Assembly: GCF_000025625.1 (NCBI RefSeq)
Contig: NC_013922.1
Coordinates: forward strand, 2,852,001-2,916,000
Direction: 5' to 3'
DNA from: Natrialba magadii ATCC 43099
Lineage (GTDB): Archaea > Halobacteriota > Halobacteria > Halobacteriales > Natrialbaceae
Length of the DNA stretch: 64,000 bases
In this document: positions 16,000 to 24,925 of the stretch, piece after piece
Layout: each line of letters begins with the position of its first letter
How positions within the stretch are numbered: the first letter of the stretch is position 1
The notes under the pieces: model-generated
Database searches by the model: none
What the model was told of the DNA's origin: nothing
Seen by the model: the letters and a program-made list of their open reading frames with translations, nothing else
Program-made: the position numbers and the translations under genes

Positions 16000-17781
16000 A
16001 TGAGCGAGCCGCGCGTCGTCACGTCGTTCGAATCGTTTCGAGCCGCCCTCGAGTCAGCCGACACTGAATCTGGGCGCTCGGACGGAACGACGCGCGGACC
16101 GATTCGCGTGCCGGTCGAAGTTACCGTTACGGCTGAAGACCCCTTCCAGGCGTACTGCCGGGCTCGAGGCGCACGTACGGGGGACGCCAGTGAGGACGAC
16201 ACCCACGGTGCCTTCCTCGAGACGACGGGCGGACAGCCCGGCTGGGGATACTTCGGCGTCGACCCAGTCGACCGGCTGCAGGCCGCACCCGAGGCGGTCA
16301 CGCGGTGGGACGCACAAGACGACGACCGAAACGTCGGCTCCAGCGCACCGACACTCGCCGCACTCGAGGGTCTCCTCGAATCCGACCGACTCGCCCGCGG
16401 CGACTGTTCGGTTCCGTATCCGTGCGGTGTGATTGGGTGGCTCTCCTACGGCATCGCGCGGGAACTCGAGGACCTCCCTGAATCGGCAGTCGACGACCGC
16501 GGACTACCACAGCTCGAGGTCGCGACGTACGACCGGCTGGTGTCGTGGGAGGAACCGATCGAGGGCGACGAGGTGACGCTGCGAATTACGGCGTGTCCGC
16601 GGGTTGGTGGTGCACCGTCGTCCCAATCACCCACCTCCCCCGCAGCACTCGCCACCGACCCCGTCTACAGCCGGGACGACCTCGAAGCCGCCTACGAACA
16701 CGGCCGCGACCGCGCACTCGAGGTAGCCCAGCGCGTACAGGACGGCGATTCCGCGATCGGTGAGCCACCGGTCGACACCACGGAAGCGACGTTCGAAAGC
16801 GCCTGTGGCCGTGAGGCGTTCGCCGAGCGCGTCCGCCGGGTCAAAGAATACATTCGCGACGGCGACACCTTCCAGGCGAATATCTCCCAGCGGCTGGTCG
16901 CCCCCGCGGCGGTCCACCCCGTCGCGGCCTACGACGCGCTGCGGGGCGTGAATCCTGCGCCATACTCGTGCCTACTCGAGTTCAGAGCCGCGGATCTAGT
17001 AAGTGCGAGTCCAGAGTTGCTGCTCGAGCGCGAGGTGGCACACACTTCGACGGCCGATGGCCGCCATGGGTCGCGAGAGCGCGCCACCGATTACGTCAGG
17101 ACCGAACCCATCGCGGGTACCCGGCCACGCGGTGAGACGCCAGAACAGGACGTCGAACTCGAAGCCGATCTGCTGGCAGACGAGAAAGAACGCGCCGAGC
17201 ACGCAATGTTAGTCGACCTCGAGCGCAACGATCTGGGAAAGGTCTGTAAATACGGCACCGTCGAGGTCTCGGAGTACCGCCGGGTCGACCGCTACGCCGA
17301 GGTGATGCACCTCGTCTCGGACGTGACCGGCCGACTCCGTGCCGACGAGACGCTCGCCGACGCCATCGCAGCGGTGTTCCCCGGCGGGACGATCACCGGC
17401 GCGCCCAAGCCGCGGACGATGGAGATTATCGACGAACTCGAGTCCACCCGGCGCGGGCCGTACACGGGTAGCGTTGGCATTTTCGGCTTCGACGGGCGGG
17501 CGACGCTCAACATCGTGATCCGAACGCTGGTCCGCCAGGACGCGGAGTATCACCTCCGGGTCGGTGCCGGAATCGTCCACGATTCGGAGCCGGAACTCGA
17601 GTACGACGAGACGCTGGCCAAGGCTCGCGCGCTGGTGAACGCGGTCGACGATGCGCTGGGTGAGCGGGCTGAGATGGGTGTCAGTGGGGACGGGGAACGT
17701 GGCGGAGCGAGCGAGAACGGAGAGCGTGGCGGAGCGAGCGGGGAGGGCGACGAGATGAACGGAGGTGGTCCCGATGAGTAA
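16000..17781 (+). CDS. pabB: Chorismate-utilising enzyme, component I (PabB/TrpE family)
   Basis: A 593-residue protein of the aminodeoxychorismate/anthranilate synthase family. It has PIAGTRPRG near residues 370-378, [17 protein letters not shown], and the chorismate-site [20 protein letters not shown] region near 461-480. The partner amidotransferase and an ADC-lyase-type aminotransferase follow in overlapping frames, which favours p-aminobenzoate synthesis for folate-type cofactors. However, the PIAGT motif has alanine where bacterial PabB enzymes have the catalytic lysine (PIKGT) and anthranilate synthases have alanine, so TrpE activity cannot be excluded. The C-terminal 40 residues are a Gly/Ser/Glu low-complexity tail. 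Confidence 0.78.
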   Translation: MSEPRVVTSFESFRAALESADTESGRSDGTTRGPIRVPVEVTVTAEDPFQAYCRARGARTGDASEDDTHGAFLETTGGQPGWGYFGVDPVDRLQAAPEAVTRWDAQDDDRNVGSSAPTLAALEGLLESDRLARGDCSVPYPCGVIGWLSYGIARELEDLPESAVDDRGLPQLEVATYDRLVSWEEPIEGDEVTLRITACPRVGGAPSSQSPTSPAALATDPVYSRDDLEAAYEHGRDRALEVAQRVQDGDSAIGEPPVDTTEATFESACGREAFAERVRRVKEYIRDGDTFQANISQRLVAPAAVHPVAAYDALRGVNPAPYSCLLEFRAADLVSASPELLLEREVAHTSTADGRHGSRERATDYVRTEPIAGTRPRGETPEQDVELEADLLADEKERAEHAMLVDLERNDLGKVCKYGTVEVSEYRRVDRYAEVMHLVSDVTGRLRADETLADAIAAVFPGGTITGAPKPRTMEIIDELESTRRGPYTGSVGIFGFDGRATLNIVIRTLVRQDAEYHLRVGAGIVHDSEPELEYDETLAKARALVNAVDDALGERAEMGVSGDGERGGASENGERGGASGEGDEMNGGGPDE

Positions 17782-18670
17782 CCAGGAGCCGACGCGGTTG
17801 CTCGTCGTGGACAACTACGACTCGTTCGTCTACAACCTTGTCCAGTACGTCGGCGAGGTGGCAGACGAGGTGATCGTCCGCCGGAATGACGATCTAGATC
17901 TCGCGACGGTGCGAGCACTCGACCCGACGGGTATCGTCGTCTCGCCTGGCCCGGGAACGCCCGAGGAAGCCGGCGTCTCGATCCCGCTATTCGCAAAGAC
18001 CGAGTACCCGATCCTTGGCGTCTGTCTCGGTCACCAGGCGCTGTGTGCGGCAAATGGTGCGCCGGTGGGTCACGCGCCAGATGTCGTCCACGGCAAGCCT
18101 TCGACGATCAGTCACGACGGCGAGGGTGTGTTCGCCGGCCTCCCAGAACACTTTCAGGTCGGGCGGTACCACTCGCTGGCGGTCGAACGTGACGAGCTAC
18201 CGGACTCGATCATCGAGACAGCGCGGACGACAGACGACGGCGAGATTTCGATGGCGGTTCGCCATCGTGAGAAACCACACATCGGCGTCCAGTTCCATCC
18301 GGAAAGTATTCTGACGCGGGCGCTCGATTCGGAACACGAACGAAGAGGGAACGATGAGACAGGGGCTACAGCGACGGGTGATACGGACGGCACAGACGGC
18401 ACAGACGCCACAGACGGCACAGAGGCCACAGACGGTACAGACGACACGGACGGCACAGACGGCATCGAACTCACACTGGGCAAACAGATGATCAAAAACT
18501 TCTGCGAATTCGCCGCGGACGCCACCCAGAGGGGCGCTACTGAGATGAGCGCTACTGAGACGGACACGGCCGAAACGGACACTACCGGAACGGACACTAC
18601 CGGAACGGACACTACCGGAACAGACACTACCGAAACGGACACGACTCGGACTGACGGTGAGCGGCGATGA
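17774..18670 (+). CDS. pabA: Glutamine amidotransferase component II (PabA/TrpG family)
   Basis: A 298-residue class I amidotransferase that supplies ammonia to PabB. It shows [18 protein letters not shown] at the start, catalytic Cys in GVCLGHQAL near residue 84 and the His-Glu pair in GVQFHPES near 174. It is about 100 residues longer than normal. A Thr/Asp/Gly low-complexity insert (about residues 196-232, repeats of DGTDGT) separates HPES from the final QMIKNFCEF helix, and a C-terminal tail of five-residue TDTTG repeats follows. The ATG at 17774 overlaps the pabB stop (ATGAGTAA), so the earlier GTG is not needed. Its stop overlaps the next start by ATGA. Confidence 0.85.
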   Translation: MSNQEPTRLLVVDNYDSFVYNLVQYVGEVADEVIVRRNDDLDLATVRALDPTGIVVSPGPGTPEEAGVSIPLFAKTEYPILGVCLGHQALCAANGAPVGHAPDVVHGKPSTISHDGEGVFAGLPEHFQVGRYHSLAVERDELPDSIIETARTTDDGEISMAVRHREKPHIGVQFHPESILTRALDSEHERRGNDETGATATGDTDGTDGTDATDGTEATDGTDDTDGTDGIELTLGKQMIKNFCEFAADATQRGATEMSATETDTAETDTTGTDTTGTDTTGTDTTETDTTRTDGERR

Positions 18671-19599
18671 CGAACGGCATCGACAGACCGGACGAACCAA
18701 CCGGTTCGACCGAGAGCGAACTGCACTACCACGTCAACGGCGACCTCGTCCCCGCGAGCGAGGCCACCGTCAGCATCGACGACCGCGGCTTTCGCTACGG
18801 CGACGGCGCGTTCGAAACGCTTCGCGCCTACGGCGGCACCCTCTTCGGCTGGAACCGCCACATGCGCCGGCTCGCGGAGACCTGCGAGGCGCTTTCGCTC
18901 GACCACGGACTCTCGCCGGACGACCTCCACCAGCGAATCGACGAGACGCTCGCGGCAAACGACATCGAAGACGCCTACGTTCGCCTCTCGATCACGCGTG
19001 GCGTCCAACCCGGCAAACTCACCCCCCAACCCGTCGACGACCCGACCGTCGTCGTCTACGTCAAACCGCTCCCCCGCGGCGGCTTCCAGGGCAAGACCGT
19101 CTGGGACCGACCCGCCGTCCTCCAGAGCGTCGAAACGCGCCGAATTCCCGACGAAGCGCTCCCCGCGGGCGCGAAAACCCACAACTACCTCAACGGCATC
19201 CTGGCCCGCACCGAACTCGATCAGGCCGCCGACGAAGCCCTCATGTGCGACACCGACGGTCTCGTCGCCGAAGGGACGACGAGCAACCTGTTTTTCGTCC
19301 GCGACGAGACGCTCTACACCCCCGCTGCCGACGGCTCCCTGCTTCCGGGCATTACGCGCGAGCTGGTACTCGAGTTGGCTGCTGAAACGGACGTACCAGT
19401 CCAGGAGGGATCGTACGAACTCGAGTTCGTTGCGGGAGCGGACGAGGCGTTTCTGACGAACAGGACGTGGGAGTTGCGACCGGTGGCGAGTCTGGATGGG
19501 ACGCCGATTGGTGGTGGGCCGATTACGGCACAGTTGTCGGGACTGTACGACGAGTTAGTCGAGCGGACGTGTTATTCGCGGACGGGTGACTGGCTGTAA
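18667..19599 (+). CDS. pabC: Class IV aminotransferase-fold protein, probable aminodeoxychorismate lyase
   Basis: A 310-residue PLP enzyme of the fold shared by ADC lyase, branched-chain aminotransferase and D-amino-acid aminotransferase. It has VSIDDRGFRYGDGAFETLR near residue 36, the PLP lysine in AGAKTHNYLNG near 170, and the cofactor loop LVAEGTTSNLFFV. Placement directly after pabB and pabA with a 4-base overlap supports the lyase step releasing pyruvate and p-aminobenzoate from ADC. A broad aminotransferase remains possible because the family is not separable by eye. Confidence 0.8.
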   Translation: MTNGIDRPDEPTGSTESELHYHVNGDLVPASEATVSIDDRGFRYGDGAFETLRAYGGTLFGWNRHMRRLAETCEALSLDHGLSPDDLHQRIDETLAANDIEDAYVRLSITRGVQPGKLTPQPVDDPTVVVYVKPLPRGGFQGKTVWDRPAVLQSVETRRIPDEALPAGAKTHNYLNGILARTELDQAADEALMCDTDGLVAEGTTSNLFFVRDETLYTPAADGSLLPGITRELVLELAAETDVPVQEGSYELEFVAGADEAFLTNRTWELRPVASLDGTPIGGGPITAQLSGLYDELVERTCYSRTGDWL

Positions 19600-19723
19600 C
19601 TGGGACGTTCGCGCCTGCTACTGAGCGTTGAGTGATGCACACGAGACGCCGGCGGGGCCGGCATCGCAGCGTCGTCCGACGCAGTCGAAACGTTGACCAC
19701 TCGCGACTCAAAACTGCGTGGCG

Positions 19724-20236
19724 ATGGGGATAGACGCTGCTCGACGGATTGCACCGCTTTCTGCCGTGCCGACTGACTCGACGCTCCTGTTTCGAGTTGC
19801 CGACCGAGATCAGATCGAGGAACGCAACAGTAGTGACAGCGAAAGTAACACAACGACCTGCAGCGACGGCGGTGTCGACTGCGAGGACGAACGCGAGGCA
19901 ATCCTCGTCGCCACCGAAACCGACGACACTGATACCCCGACCGCCGTCTCCTGCTGGCTCAACTTCTGCCAGCACTTTACACACATCAAACTCGACAAGG
20001 GCTCGGGCGCGGCCATGCGAGACGACGAACTCATCTGCGAGAATCACGGCGCGTACTTCGAGGCCGACTCCGGACTATGCACGTACGGCCCCTGTGAGGG
20101 CGCGACGCTCGCCGCACTCGAGACGACCGTCGTCGACGGCGATGTCTATTTGACGGACGACGAGTACGAGTTCGTCGGCCGCGGTCCGGTCGAGACGGAC
20201 GACGATCTGACGTCGACGTCGAACGTCGAGTTCTGA
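19724..20236 (+). CDS. Rieske-type [2Fe-2S] protein
   Basis: About 170 residues with the two Rieske ligand motifs C82-x-H84 (FCQHFTH) and C105-x2-H108 (CENHGAYF), plus C119 and C124 after the second motif, where Rieske domains often form a disulfide. No membrane anchor or signal peptide is visible, so it is a cytosolic electron-transfer or assimilatory-type Rieske protein rather than a bc1 subunit. The N-terminal third contains a Ser/Thr/Asp-rich insert with two extra cysteines. A GTG two codons upstream (19718) is an alternative start. No oxygenase partner is adjacent. Confidence 0.8.
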   Translation: MGIDAARRIAPLSAVPTDSTLLFRVADRDQIEERNSSDSESNTTTCSDGGVDCEDEREAILVATETDDTDTPTAVSCWLNFCQHFTHIKLDKGSGAAMRDDELICENHGAYFEADSGLCTYGPCEGATLAALETTVVDGDVYLTDDEYEFVGRGPVETDDDLTSTSNVEF

Positions 20237-20280
20237 GACGATCGTCTCGCAGAAATCGCACCCGAGCGGGGTGTGAGCCG

Positions 20281-20655
20281 TTAGTGCTCACGAACCGCCG
20301 CCGGCCGAACGAGATCGCGCTCCTGATCGTACGCAACGAGACCCGCGTCAACGAGCCGCGGCAGATGGTCGTGATACAACGAGATATAGACGTCCGCGAC
20401 GCACTCTGCAGAGAGTTCGGTTACGGGTTCGCCCGTCTCGCGAACCGCAACCTCCTCAGCAACATCGGGGAGGGTAAGCGCCTCCTCGTGGGTCGTCATG
20501 ACCGAAAGGAACTGTCGACGGCGCTCGCTCGCGAGGAGATCGAACGCCGCATCGACTCCCTCCGGATCGAGGCGCTGCTCGCGCTGGTCGAACCACTCGA
20601 GTACCGCGAGAACGAACGCGGCGTGATCGGGTTCAGAGTGTGAGGTCGCAGTCAT
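20281..20655 (-). CDS. Winged-helix protein, haloarchaeal DUF7344 type
   Basis: A 124-residue protein: DPEGVDAAFDLLASERRRQFLSVM is the usual first helix pair of haloarchaeal DUF7344-like winged-helix proteins, followed by TLPDVAEEVA, LYHDHLPRLVDAGLVAYDQERDLV (recognition helix and wing). These are presumed transcription regulators, often single-domain. It is convergent with the Rieske gene and its promoter region begins immediately with a 30-bp G-rich tandem repeat, an unusual upstream context. Confidence 0.75.
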   Translation of the reverse strand: MTATSHSEPDHAAFVLAVLEWFDQREQRLDPEGVDAAFDLLASERRRQFLSVMTTHEEALTLPDVAEEVAVRETGEPVTELSAECVADVYISLYHDHLPRLVDAGLVAYDQERDLVRPAAVREH

Positions 20656-20674
20656 ATGATGGGGGTGAGGTGGG

Positions 20675-20816
20675 TTGGGTCTGGGTCCGAGTCTGGGTTT
20701 GGGTCTGGATCTGGGTCCGAGTCTGGGTTTGGGTCTGGATCTGGGCCCAAGTCTGGGTTTGGGTCTGGATCTGGGTCCAAGTCTGGGTTTGGGTCTGGAT
20801 CTGGGTCCAAGTCTGG
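20675..20816. repeat. 30-bp G/T-rich tandem repeat, about five units
   Basis: Units such as GGGTCTGGATCTGGGTCCAA plus GTCTGGGTTT repeat head to tail with one or two substitutions. There are no spacers, so it is not a CRISPR array. The strand is strongly G-rich with GGG runs every few bases, able to form G-quadruplex structures, and it abuts the start of the DUF7344-like gene. Confidence 0.9.
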
Positions 20817-20994
20817 TCCTGAGATCGGGTGTGGCAAGCGGTCAGTTCAGCCGCGTAGTGGCGAGTCGTGTTGTGAGTCCGTGGCTGCGTGCGGAGACAG
20901 CGGGTTATGGTATCGGTCGAGGTGAGACGCTAACCAGAGTCCGGCAGCGTGTGTGCCGAGTCAGGGGTAGCATCAGCAGTTCGAGCCAGAACCG

Positions 20995-21042
20995 CTGAAC
21001 TGCTGAACCGCTGAACTGCTGAACTGCTGAACCGCTGAACCG
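20995..21042. repeat. 8-bp tandem repeat CTGAAC(T/C)G, six copies
   Basis: Six contiguous octamers alternate irregularly between CTGAACTG and CTGAACCG. Noncoding; looks like slippage expansion. Confidence 0.85.
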
Positions 21043-21259
21043 GCCCGGAATCATCGTTCTGGGCTGTCACCACCTGTGAGTACGTACCGGTTTCTCGGGG
21101 TCGCGATAAATATTAGTGTCGAAACGACCTCAGTTTTGTCACGCTTTCTTACCTGTTTGTGCTGCACAATCCGACCCCTCGCAGTTCGCGGTCGGACACC
21201 GTGCGGACAGACGGAATTGCAGGGTGGCGAGCACAGATTCTGGCCGCAGGGAAACCGCC

Positions 21260-21553
21260 CTACTCGATGGTAAACGTTGGCTCCTCGACGGATTCGCTCT
21301 TGCAGGAGGGACACCGCGAGGGGCGATTCACGAGATCGTCGAACTCCTCGAAGCCGCAATCGCGACACCGCGGCGGAGCGACGAGTAGTTGCTCGTCGTC
21401 CGTCGCGTCGACCGACCGGGAGACGTGTTCGACGTGGCGAACCACTGCCTGTGGCGTGAGATCCAGTTCGACTGCGAGCTCGCTCGGTGTCGCCGGCTCG
21501 GCGCGCAGCGCGTCCGCAAGTCGCTGGCGCGTCGTTTCGTCGGCTTCTCGCAT
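21260..21553 (-). CDS. HTH domain plus zinc ribbon transcription regulator
   Basis: A 97-residue protein: residues 1-50 form a helix-turn-helix (TTRQRLADALRAEPATPSELAVELDLTPQAVVRHVEHVS) and the C-terminal half a zinc ribbon with CRDC and CPSC pairs. This matches the archaeal predicted regulators that fuse HTH to Zn-ribbon (COG3357 type). I use the internal ATG at 21553 (MREADETTRQR), the usual beginning of the family; an ATG at 21568 is five codons further out. It is divergent from the nucleotidyltransferase gene about 100 bases away. Confidence 0.82.
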   Translation of the reverse strand: MREADETTRQRLADALRAEPATPSELAVELDLTPQAVVRHVEHVSRSVDATDDEQLLVAPPRCRDCGFEEFDDLVNRPSRCPSCKSESVEEPTFTIE

Positions 21554-21658
21554 GAGCGGGTGTATCACCGCGACCGTTATCCGTCTACCGCTCTGCCTGC
21601 CACGACCGAGACCTGTGAAAGGGCAAGTGACTTACATCCTGCTGGTGAATCACGGTCC

Positions 21659-22627
21659 ATGAAGGCCGTCGTCCTTGCAGGTGGCTATGCGACTCGGATG
21701 TGGCCGATCACGAAACATCGGCCCAAGATGTTCCTCCCGATCGGTGACTCGACCGTTATCGATCGTATCTTCGCCGACCTCGAGGCGGACGAGCGAATCG
21801 ACGAGGTCTACGTAAGCACGAACGAGCGCTTCGCGGCCGACTTCGAGGCCCACCTCGCAGACAGCGAGTTCGAGAAGCCACAGCTCTCGGTCGAGGACAC
21901 GACCGAGGAAGACGATAAGTTCGGCGTCGTCGGCGCGCTCGCGCAGTTGATCGACCGCGAGAACGTCGACGATGACCTACTGATCATTGCGGGAGACAAC
22001 CTGATCAGCTTCGACGTCTCGGCGTTCGTCGATTACTTCGAGGCAAAGAACGCGCCAACGCTCGCCGCCTACGACGTTGGCTCCCGTGAAAAGGCGAAAT
22101 CCTATGGACTGGTTGAACTCGAAGACGACCGCGTGGTCGACTTCCAGGAGAAACCGGACGAGCCGAATTCGACGCTGGTCTCGATCGCCTGCTATGCGTT
22201 CCCCCAGGAGTCGCTGTCGCTCCTGCCGACGTACCTCGAGGAGGGGAACAACCCCGACGAACCCGGCTGGTTCGTCCAGTGGCTCCAGAACCGCGAGCCA
22301 ACGTACGCCTACACCTTCGAGGGCGCGTGGTTCGACATCGGAACACCCGAGAGTTACCTCGACGCCGTCTCCTGGCATCTCGATGGGGAGTCACTGATCG
22401 CAGACTCGGCGACACTCGAGAACACCACCATCGGCGACAACGTCCACGTGATGGAGAACGCGACACTCGAGGGGACGAACCTCGACCATGCCGTGATCTT
22501 CCCGGACGCGACGGTCCAGGACGGCGATATCCGGCGCTCGATCATCGATGAAGGAACGCATATCAAGAATCTCGATCTCGCGGGTGCGCTTATCGGTGCG
22601 CATACGACGATCACGAACGGATCGTAG
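21659..22627 (+). CDS. Sugar nucleotidyltransferase
   Basis: A 322-residue enzyme with the nucleotidyltransferase opening MKAVVLAGGYATRMWPIT, the RPKMFLPIGD substrate loop, DLLIIAGDNLISFDV metal-binding aspartate, and DFQEKP. The C-terminal ~80 residues contain hexapeptide-like repeats (LIADSATLENTTIGDNVHVMENATLEGTNLDHAVI) forming a left-handed beta helix. It makes NDP-sugars from sugar-1-phosphates for glycosylation or polysaccharide synthesis. Base and sugar specificity cannot be read. The ATG at 21659 is chosen because the family starts there; an upstream extension is antisense to the HTH gene. Confidence 0.88.
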   Translation: MKAVVLAGGYATRMWPITKHRPKMFLPIGDSTVIDRIFADLEADERIDEVYVSTNERFAADFEAHLADSEFEKPQLSVEDTTEEDDKFGVVGALAQLIDRENVDDDLLIIAGDNLISFDVSAFVDYFEAKNAPTLAAYDVGSREKAKSYGLVELEDDRVVDFQEKPDEPNSTLVSIACYAFPQESLSLLPTYLEEGNNPDEPGWFVQWLQNREPTYAYTFEGAWFDIGTPESYLDAVSWHLDGESLIADSATLENTTIGDNVHVMENATLEGTNLDHAVIFPDATVQDGDIRRSIIDEGTHIKNLDLAGALIGAHTTITNGS

Positions 22628-22672
22628 TTGCACGAACGAATCGTAACTGCACAATCAGATCGTAGCTGCACC
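22619..22672. repeat. Imperfect ~19-bp direct repeats after the nucleotidyltransferase
   Basis: ATCGTA(G/A)(T/C)TGCAC occurs three times (from 22621, 22640 and 22660), starting at the stop codon of the preceding gene. No function apparent. Confidence 0.5.
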
Positions 22673-22798
22673 GGCTAAAACGGCGAGAGAACAGGGGAGC
22701 CAGCAACGAGAATCCGATGGCGAGAGCAGTTCGAGCTCATATTGCCGTCGCGTGAAACGCGGTAAACATTTAATCAGGGTGAGCCCTTAGCATCAGGT

Positions 22799-23461
22799 AT
22801 GCTCGACGCCCTCTTTGGGAACGTGGCGCTTTTGCTCCTCTCGGCGGGTCTCGTACTGATGGCGCTCGAGGCCCTTTCACCGGGAGCACACCTCATCGTC
22901 ATCGGGATTGCGCTGGTCGGTGCGGGCCTGATCGGTGTCTTGACCCCGGTCGGCAGTCCGTTCATTCTGGCAGGACTGACGCTCCTCATCGGTATCATCG
23001 CGGCCTACATCTACAACGAGTTCGACTTCTACGGCGGGAAGGGAACCGCCCAGACCTCAGACTCGGGCACGCTCGCTGGCTCGACGGGCTACGTCACGGA
23101 GACAGTCACGACTCGCGGCGGCGAGGTCAAACTCGACGACGGCGGCTTCGCACCGTTCTACAGCGCCCGCACGACCAGCGGCTCCATCGAAGAGGGCGAG
23201 GAAATCATCGTCCTCGACCCCGGCGGAGGGAACATTTTGACCGTCGAATCGCTCGGTGCGATCGGCGAGGACGAAATCGACCGCGCACTCGCATCGAACG
23301 CGAGCGAGGCGGAGACGGATGAAGCGACCGAGCCAGCGGACTCGGAGATGGACTCGAGTTCGAGTACGACCTCACAAGCGGGCGGTGCAGAGACACAGAC
23401 GGGGAGCAATACTACCGGCAGTATCGACGAGTCGGTAACGGAGACAGAGAAGTCCGGATAA
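22799..23461 (+). CDS. NfeD family membrane protein
   Basis: A 220-residue protein with an N-terminal hydrophobic region of three or four segments (LLLLSAGLVLMALEALSPGAHLIVIG, ALVGAGLIGVL, FILAGLTLLIGIIAAYIY) and a C-terminal OB-fold (GYVTETVTTRGGEVKLDDGGFAPFYSAR...GEEIIVLDPGGGNILTV), followed by a Ser/Thr/Glu low-complexity tail. NfeD proteins pair with SPFH/stomatin proteins in membrane microdomains and quality control. The partner gene is next, 127 bases downstream on the same strand. Confidence 0.88.
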   Translation: MLDALFGNVALLLLSAGLVLMALEALSPGAHLIVIGIALVGAGLIGVLTPVGSPFILAGLTLLIGIIAAYIYNEFDFYGGKGTAQTSDSGTLAGSTGYVTETVTTRGGEVKLDDGGFAPFYSARTTSGSIEEGEEIIVLDPGGGNILTVESLGAIGEDEIDRALASNASEAETDEATEPADSEMDSSSSTTSQAGGAETQTGSNTTGSIDESVTETEKSG

Positions 23462-23588
23462 CTGCTCAGTCGGAGACGAGTGAGTCGGACGAGCACGTCG
23501 CAGCGATGGTGTTTTTGCCGTGCAATTCTGTAGCAAAAATTGGTTAAACAAGGGAACATTTTTCCCGTCACCGACGCAAGGGTGAGTT

Positions 23589-24767
23589 ATGGTCGCAGAA
23601 CTGATTCCCCTACAAACCACTGGTGGCGCCGTGTTGTTCCTCGGTGCTCTCGTTCTCGTCGTGGTCGTCGCTGCACTGCTCAGCGCGATCGAGATCGTCG
23701 ACGCGTACGAGAAACGTGCCCTCACCGTCTTCGGCGAGTACCGCAAGCTCCTGGAGCCGGGTATCAACTTCGTCCCGCCGTTCGTCTCGAACACATACCG
23801 GTTCGACATGCGAACGCAGACGCTGGACGTTCCCCGACAGGAAGCAATTACCCGCGACAACTCGCCTGTCACCGCCGACGCCGTCGTCTACATCAAGGTG
23901 ATGGACGCGAAGAAGGCCTTCCTCGAGGTCGACAATTACAAGAAGGCGACCTCGAACCTCGCCCAGACCACCCTCCGTGCCGTGCTGGGTGACATGGAAC
24001 TGGACGACACGCTCAACAAGCGCCAGGAGATCAACGCTCGCATCCGCCAGGAACTCGACGAACCCACCGACGAGTGGGGGATCCGTGTCGAGTCCGTCGA
24101 GGTCCGTGAGGTCAACCCATCGAAGGACGTCCAGCGCGCGATGGAGCAACAGACCTCCGCAGAGCGCAAACGCCGTGCCATGATTCTCGAGGCACAGGGT
24201 GAACGCCGCAGTGCCGTCGAGAAAGCAGAGGGTGAAAAGCAGAGTGAGATCATCCGAGCACAGGGTGAAAAGCAGAGCCAGATCCTCGAAGCACAGGGTG
24301 ACTCCATCTCGACCGTCCTCCGTGCCCGTTCGGCCGAATCGATGGGCGAACGCGCTGTCATCGACAAAGGCATGGAGACGCTCGCCGAGATTGGCCAGGG
24401 CGAGTCCACAACCTTCGTCCTCCCACAGGAGCTCTCGTCGCTCGTCGGCCGCTACGGCAAGCACCTCTCCGGCAGCGATGTCCAGGAAGACGGCACCGAA
24501 CTCGAGAGTCTCGGGTTCGACGAGGAGACGCGCGAACTGATCGGTCTCGACGATATCAGCGAGATCATCGGCGAGATCGACCAGGAAGCCGACATGGATG
24601 TCGAAGCGATGGAGCAGGAAGCCCAGGCGATCAAGGAAGGACAGGATCCCGCAGAAATCTCGGACCCTGACGAAGTCATCGAAGAGATGGATCAGGAGTT
24701 CCAGGGACAGGGCCAAACTGACGGCGGCTCACCTGTCGACGACGCCAACACCGGCAGCTCGAACTAA
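23589..24767 (+). CDS. SPFH/Band 7 (stomatin-like) membrane protein
   Basis: A 392-residue protein: one N-terminal membrane segment (GAVLFLGALVLVVVVAALLSAI), an SPFH domain (VDAYEKRALTVFGEYRKLLEPGINFVPPFVSNTYRFDMRTQTLDVPRQ), then a long charged coiled coil with GE(K/R)QSxxIRAQGE repeats, and an acidic tail. It likely oligomerises into membrane rafts with the NfeD protein encoded just upstream. Slipins of this type can be substrates of partner proteases. The acidic C-terminal 100 residues are a halophilic elaboration. Confidence 0.9.
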   Translation: MVAELIPLQTTGGAVLFLGALVLVVVVAALLSAIEIVDAYEKRALTVFGEYRKLLEPGINFVPPFVSNTYRFDMRTQTLDVPRQEAITRDNSPVTADAVVYIKVMDAKKAFLEVDNYKKATSNLAQTTLRAVLGDMELDDTLNKRQEINARIRQELDEPTDEWGIRVESVEVREVNPSKDVQRAMEQQTSAERKRRAMILEAQGERRSAVEKAEGEKQSEIIRAQGEKQSQILEAQGDSISTVLRARSAESMGERAVIDKGMETLAEIGQGESTTFVLPQELSSLVGRYGKHLSGSDVQEDGTELESLGFDEETRELIGLDDISEIIGEIDQEADMDVEAMEQEAQAIKEGQDPAEISDPDEVIEEMDQEFQGQGQTDGGSPVDDANTGSSN

Positions 24768-24789
24768 GTCGCGCAGTCGACCGCGGTTT

Positions 24790-24811
24790 TACGCTTCAGA
24801 TCGCCTTTTTT
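24790..24811 (+). terminator. T-run terminator after the SPFH gene
   Basis: Six consecutive T at 24806-24811 follow a GC-containing stretch 40 bases after the SPFH stop. Archaeal termination commonly uses such T-tracts. Confidence 0.5.
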
Positions 24812-24925
24812 GCGGGCGTATGGTGCAACTAAAGAGTGGTTGGCGTCCCTGACGCTCACGTCCTGCTGAACGAAACGGAGCGAAACCGGTTTTACGGTCG
24901 GCGTTCTTTCGGATGGTAGACAGAC

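Larger units (their letters stand above)
20656..21259. other. Repeat-rich intergenic region, no supported gene
   Basis: About 600 bases between the DUF7344-like and HTH/zinc genes. It contains a 30-bp G/T-rich array and an 8-bp array (listed separately) and an AT-rich patch near 21105-21115. Open frames here merely translate the repeats or are antisense and lack motifs. Confidence 0.6.

Noticed and set aside
16000-19599. Calling the cluster trpE-trpG outright
   Set aside because: The ADC-lyase-type gene overlapping the amidotransferase gene favours pab; the PIAGT motif is recorded as a doubt instead.
20675-20816. Possible CRISPR array or telomere-like repeat
   Set aside because: 30-bp units lie head to tail with no unique spacers and only about five copies; a chromosome end is not expected here.
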